DNA from: Larix sibirica
Taxonomy: Eukaryota; Streptophyta; Pinopsida; Pinales; Pinaceae
Assembly (NCBI GenBank): GCA_004151065.3
Contig: NWUY0303921314.1
Location: forward strand, 1 to 12,652
Reading direction: 5' to 3'
Length of the DNA: 12,652 nt
Both the position numbers and the translations under genes were made by a program. The notes beneath the pieces were generated by a model. The model saw nothing but the letters and a program-made list of their open reading frames with translations. It made no database searches and was not told the DNA's origin. Shown here piece after piece: positions 9,111 to 12,652 of this stretch (position 1 is the first letter of the stretch; each line of letters begins with the position of its first letter).

Positions 9111-10598
9111 GGATTGCAATAGAGGACAAACATTAAACACCACAACTGCCAACTTTACATGTCTATCCAACTAGCAGAATCATCAAACATCGGTCCACAT
9201 CATATGCCAAATCAGCATTCATTTCCAGGAACTGAATATATCATAAGAGCATAGCCTCCGCTTATATTGATTCAAAGTTTTACTTTTGTCATTGAGGTCA
9301 TAAAACCATATTTGTGTTTTCATTTCTACCCATAATTTCTTATAGGTAGGGCATGAGAATGAGCAGAAAGAGAAAGCAAAACAAAACTCAAAAAAAAAAA
9401 TTTCTTAGTCCAAAACAAAGTTTAAAAAATACCCAATTTCACAACACTTTGTGAAACCAATCTTTGTTGTTGTTTCAAGCATCAACACATACCATTACCT
9501 TATTTCCTTCACATCCTTAAAATATGCAATTGGGTTTCTTTCTCTTTGTCAAGGGTTGTGTACTATTTATAACGCTATAACATTTTTGTAAGTTTTTAGC
9601 CTTCCATCAATATATTTGGTAGCTCTCTTATTTTGAATGATATTTTAATTTTATATAGTTTGTGGAAACTACATAGGCTTTGCATATATTGGAATAAACT
9701 TACTAAACTCCATATCTATAACAGGGTCCAACATACTCCATCAATGCAATTACATCTCCGTCATATTTGACCTTTATGTCATATATGCAAAATATTCCTA
9801 GACCATGTATAGATGATGAATCAATTTAATAAATTCTCTCATAGATACAAAAGACAATGTCCAATTCTTGAATTTGTTTTTGCTACAATGTTTGTGACAT
9901 GTGGGAATAGCTTGTAGTCTAAGAAACGACGACCTACAGGCATCTAATCCATCAAAGTCACCCAAGGATTGCACGTATCCTAGGCCACACCAACCCTTAA
10001 CATGGCTAGACTTTTAGGTGTCTCCTCCCACTACCACAGAGTTTCTAACCTTGGATCGTCGAACAAACAAAACCCTTAGAAACCAATCGTGCTAATGAGA
10101 CTTAACAATTTTTAAAGTTTTTTTTTATTCTCACCCTTTGACTAGTTTTTTGTACTTCAATGAAACCCTAAAATCATATATTTTCTCATTGTCATAGCAA
10201 CATATCCCTCCTTCATCACAAAACAATTCCATGTGTTTACATAACTTTTTTTTGTCCTTTTGACCTTAGGTTGATCTCATGATTATTAAATCTGGGTGAT
10301 GTTTCACTTCTCCTATTTATCCTAAACTACAATCACTCTCTAAAAATAAATCTAATACACACTTATTTACTGACAATACTATTGAGTAAATAATAGAGGT
10401 ATTAAATGCCACATGGTAATACCCATGGGACCTAAAACGAAGCTCAACAAAGATGACGCAAAGAAACTCACACACATTGTTGTAGGTATAATTATTCTAG
10501 ATACCATTTCACTAGATATCAACTTGTTATATGAGCAATGATAAGGTATATATTAGAACCCAATTAGAGGCATTAAAAGCATGAAAAAATAATTATTT
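9111..10598. other. Unassigned AT-rich region
   Basis: I see no supported gene. The A-over-T bias of the block to the left is gone; line 9541-9600 has 14 A, 28 T, 8 C and 10 G. A small hairpin (9437-9456) and several A or T runs are unremarkable. A GC-richer patch at about 9900-10090 is open in places on both strands and contains a 34-codon minus-strand frame (9943 down to 9839) starting MPVGRRFLDYKLF. I do not recognise it. Confidence 0.4.
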
Positions 10599-11270
10599 AT
10601 TCTATTAAAGGAACATCAAGTTAGGTTTTACACTAGTATAAAGGATATTGAATTAGTTAGATGAATAGATGCTCCATTGAGAACGTGCAAATGAAAAAAA
10701 AATCTATAATATAGTTATGATTATATGTATTTAGCTTGGGATTGATAATGATCTCATGGAACAAGAAGAAGAAACCCAAAAAAATATTTGTTTTTTTTAT
10801 GAAACAAAGTACAAAGGTGTATATGTTACAAACTGTGAAGTAGCGCGGAATACAAAATTAATATTATACATTGGTGTGGCACATTATTCACTTGCATCTC
10901 TATAATATGATAATTATTTTATTTAAAGGTTGAATCCTTTCATTTCGTGGAATAAGTAAACTAGTTTCCTTTATTTTTTAATGCAAACTCCATATTAACC
11001 AAGCTTTCTAATTTCTTGGAAGGGGTGAGGAAATTTAGCCTTCTTTCTAAGAATTTTGAGGACGATTGGAAACTTAAGGAAGATTTTGCTAAGCAAAAAG
11101 GAATACAAAAATTATATCTCCTACATGAAAAGAAAATTGGAGGTTTTCGAAAAAGGAAGAAACTAGTAGTATATTTTAAGTTACAATCCTTGGAAAATAA
11201 CATTCAAAGTTTCAATGACTATGTAATGGTTTGCATATTCATGGAACTTCATCATCCTATCAAACATTGA
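10599..11270. repeat. Diverged tandem duplication, copy A
   Basis: This segment recurs to the right at 11335-12026 in the same orientation. Shared anchors include AATTAGTTAG (10651), AATGATCTCATG, GAAACAAAGTACAAAGGTGT (10801), TTTTATTTAAAGG (10917), TTCTTTCTAA (11041), TACATGAAAAG, AAAGGAAGAAACTAGTA and TGACTATGTAATG (11216). By eye the copies are roughly 65-75% identical with many small indels. The left end is approximate. A frame at 11016-11270 (84 codons, rich in lysine and leucine, TTG start) is not kept open in copy B, so it is probably not a gene. Confidence 0.85.
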
Positions 11271-11289
11271 TCAGTTGGATGGAAAAAAG

Positions 11290-11351
11290 TTGGAATTTAT
11301 GAGTATTCATTAAAGGCTATTGGAATTTATGAGTATTCATTAAAGGCTATT
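11290..11351. repeat. Exact 30-bp tandem duplication
   Basis: The unit at 11291-11320, beginning TGGAATTTATGAGTATTCAT and ending TAAAGGCTAT, is repeated without change at 11321-11350. Identity with period 30 extends one base on each side. The duplication lies in the spacer between copies A and B and must be far younger than they are. A recent local duplication or an assembly artefact would both fit. Confidence 0.95.
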
Positions 11352-12026
11352 ATGTGATCATATTTACCAAAGGATTAAGATTAAGAGTATACTAGTAGAA
11401 AAGGTCTTGAATTAGTTAGATATATAGATGATTTATTGTGATGGATGTGTCAATGACGAAAATCGATAATCTAGTTATGCATTCAATTTGAGATCAATAA
11501 TGATCTCATGAATCAAGAATGAGCATAAAAAATGGCATTGTCTTTGATGAAACAAAGTACAAAGGTGTGTATTGCAGCATGAGAAGTAATGTGACATAGA
11601 AGAATATCAATATACATTGGAGTGGTATGATATTCACTTACAACTCTATACTACGCTAATTAGAGTGTAATGTCGTTTTATTTAAAGGTAAACTTCTTGC
11701 ATTTCCTAGAATAAGTGAGCTAGTTACCTTTGCTTTTTAACTATTATTAGTATTATATGAACTTTATACTAACCCAATCCTTATAATTACTTGGGATGCC
11801 CTTAGGGGATTAACACTTCTTTCTAATAATTTTGATTACGTTAGAAACCTAAGTTTTTACAAAGCACAAAGAAATAGAAAAAAGTATTTCTCTTACATGA
11901 AAAGAGAATGGAGGTTTTTGGAAAAGGAAGAAACTAGTACTATATTTTGATATAGAATCCTTGGCAAAAAAAAACATTCAAAGCCTTAATTTGACTATGT
12001 AATGTGAATATTCATGGACCTCTTAT
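11335..12026. repeat. Diverged tandem duplication, copy B
   Basis: Copy B matches copy A from TATTCATTAAAGG (about 11336) to TGACTATGTAATG (11992) and ATTCATGGACCTC (about 12010-12022). The offset between matching anchors drifts from 748 to 776 bases: 759 at AATTAGTTAG, 748 at GAAACAAAGT, 776 at TTCTTTCTAA and at TGACT. Insertions and deletions have therefore accumulated along the pair. Neither copy shows clear TG...CA ends or a primer-binding site, so an LTR pair is not supported. A tandem segmental duplication or two units of an uncharacterised repeat family are the better readings. Confidence 0.85.
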
Positions 12027-12600
12027 TGAAAGGCCAAATTGACCTAGGTCTACAGTAAGGGAGAATGCCCGATCACAAATCCCAATTAGACTCATCATGT
12101 TTGGTATGACAATATTTGATTGGAAAGTGGGCTCGATTGCCACAAAGGTTTTCTTTTTCAATTAAGTTTTTTAATACTAACGTAACATGACCTATAACCT
12201 ATGCTAATATATAATGACTAGTTGTTAATCTACTCAAATGAATTAAATGCTATTCCTACTTAAACTTGGTTAAATATTACTCTAACCTAAACCTATCTTG
12301 ATTAAGAGCTAAATTAAATTAGATTTGATACAAAGTGAAAATATGATGTTTGAAAAACACAGCAACAAATTAGATATATTTTTAAACAAGTTAATATTTA
12401 TACACAACAGAAATGTGAATGAATAATTAGTATATGATCTAAAACATAGCCTTTGCATTCAATTGCAGTCATTAAGCACTTAATTGACATAAAAAACATA
12501 CACATGCAATTAATTAATAAAGAATAATCTCACATAAACAATAGAATCTTCAATAATTGTTGGTCCATGTCACATCCCCTCTCGCGGACCCAATTCCTGG
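12027..12600. other. AT-rich non-coding stretch
   Basis: No gene or repeat was recognised. The stretch is very AT-rich, with runs such as AATTAATTAATAAAG near 12510. The base composition changes abruptly at about 12570, where a GC-richer segment with CTCTCGCGGACCC begins. Confidence 0.4.
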
Positions 12601-12609
12601 AAAGGAACA

Positions 12610-12652
12610 TGATACCAATTTGTGGGGCTTTTACATAAACTCAGCCCGATTC
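12610..12652 (-). other. Possible copia-type primer-binding site and LTR edge
   Basis: On the minus strand the sequence reads ...CCCCACA, AAT, TGGTATCATGTTCC. TGGTATCA is the first part of the site complementary to the initiator methionine tRNA used by most plant copia elements, and the preceding CA could be the end of a 5' LTR (12621 rightward). Only eight bases match before divergence from the usual TGGTATCAGAGC, and the window ends 32 bases into the putative LTR. The internal part of such an element would run leftward, but no copia protein was seen there. Confidence 0.3.

Noticed and set aside
9437-9456. Hairpin TTTCACAA...TTGTGAAA
   Set aside because: An 8-bp stem with a 4-base loop in AT-rich DNA is expected by chance, and no feature lies next to it.
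11016-11270. 84-codon lysine-rich plus-strand frame in copy A
   Set aside because: It starts with TTG, has no recognised domain, and the matching stretch of copy B contains indels and a stop. The sequence similarity between copies is not codon-patterned by eye.
10599-12026. The diverged direct repeats as the two LTRs of one element
   Set aside because: Only about 100 bases or fewer separate the copies, with no primer-binding site, polypurine tract or TG...CA termini, so there is no room for an internal region.

Overview
The window looks like nuclear intergenic DNA from a plant with a large, repeat-rich genome. A gymnosperm is plausible, but only from my memory of similar gag and RNase H sequences; nothing here fixes the species. 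It is AT-rich, has no intact gene, and its only recognisable proteins are decayed LTR-retrotransposon relics. I found no rRNA or tRNA gene, no CRISPR array and no bacterial-type operon.

Layout. (1) 1-818, plus strand: the 3' end of a Ty1/copia pol gene (end of reverse transcriptase plus RNase H), with eight in-frame stops and one frameshift. (2) 812-4536, minus strand: the 5' part of a Ty3/gypsy element. Reading leftward it has a candidate 5' LTR (4230-4536, TATA box at 4316-4323), a primer-binding site (4207-4224), gag with a zinc knuckle (about 3888-2323), an aspartic protease (about 2190-1525), and an RNase H domain (about 1512-815) sitting directly after the protease where reverse transcriptase would normally follow. 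Its reverse transcriptase, integrase and 3' LTR are absent. The two relics meet tail to tail within about 20 bases near 812-824, with no LTR between them.

(3) 4537-9240: about 4.7 kb without a convincing gene. Sampled lines show strong strand asymmetry (A over T, C over G on the plus strand), as expected of a long minus-strand transcript or intron-like sequence. At its right end, 8640-9110 is a CpG-retaining patch with a minus-strand TATA box, an ATG about 65 bases downstream and a consensus splice donor: a tentative first exon. (4) 9110-10598: unassigned AT-rich DNA with one small GC-richer patch (9900-10090).

(5) 10599-12026: two diverged direct copies of a roughly 650-700 bp sequence, with an exact 30-bp tandem duplication between them. 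(6) 12027-12652: AT-rich DNA ending in a possible copia-type primer-binding site and LTR edge on the minus strand.

The genes do not form a pathway. The window records old insertions, deletions and duplications. The least explained parts are the asymmetric 4.7-kb block with its CpG-rich end and the diverged tandem duplication.
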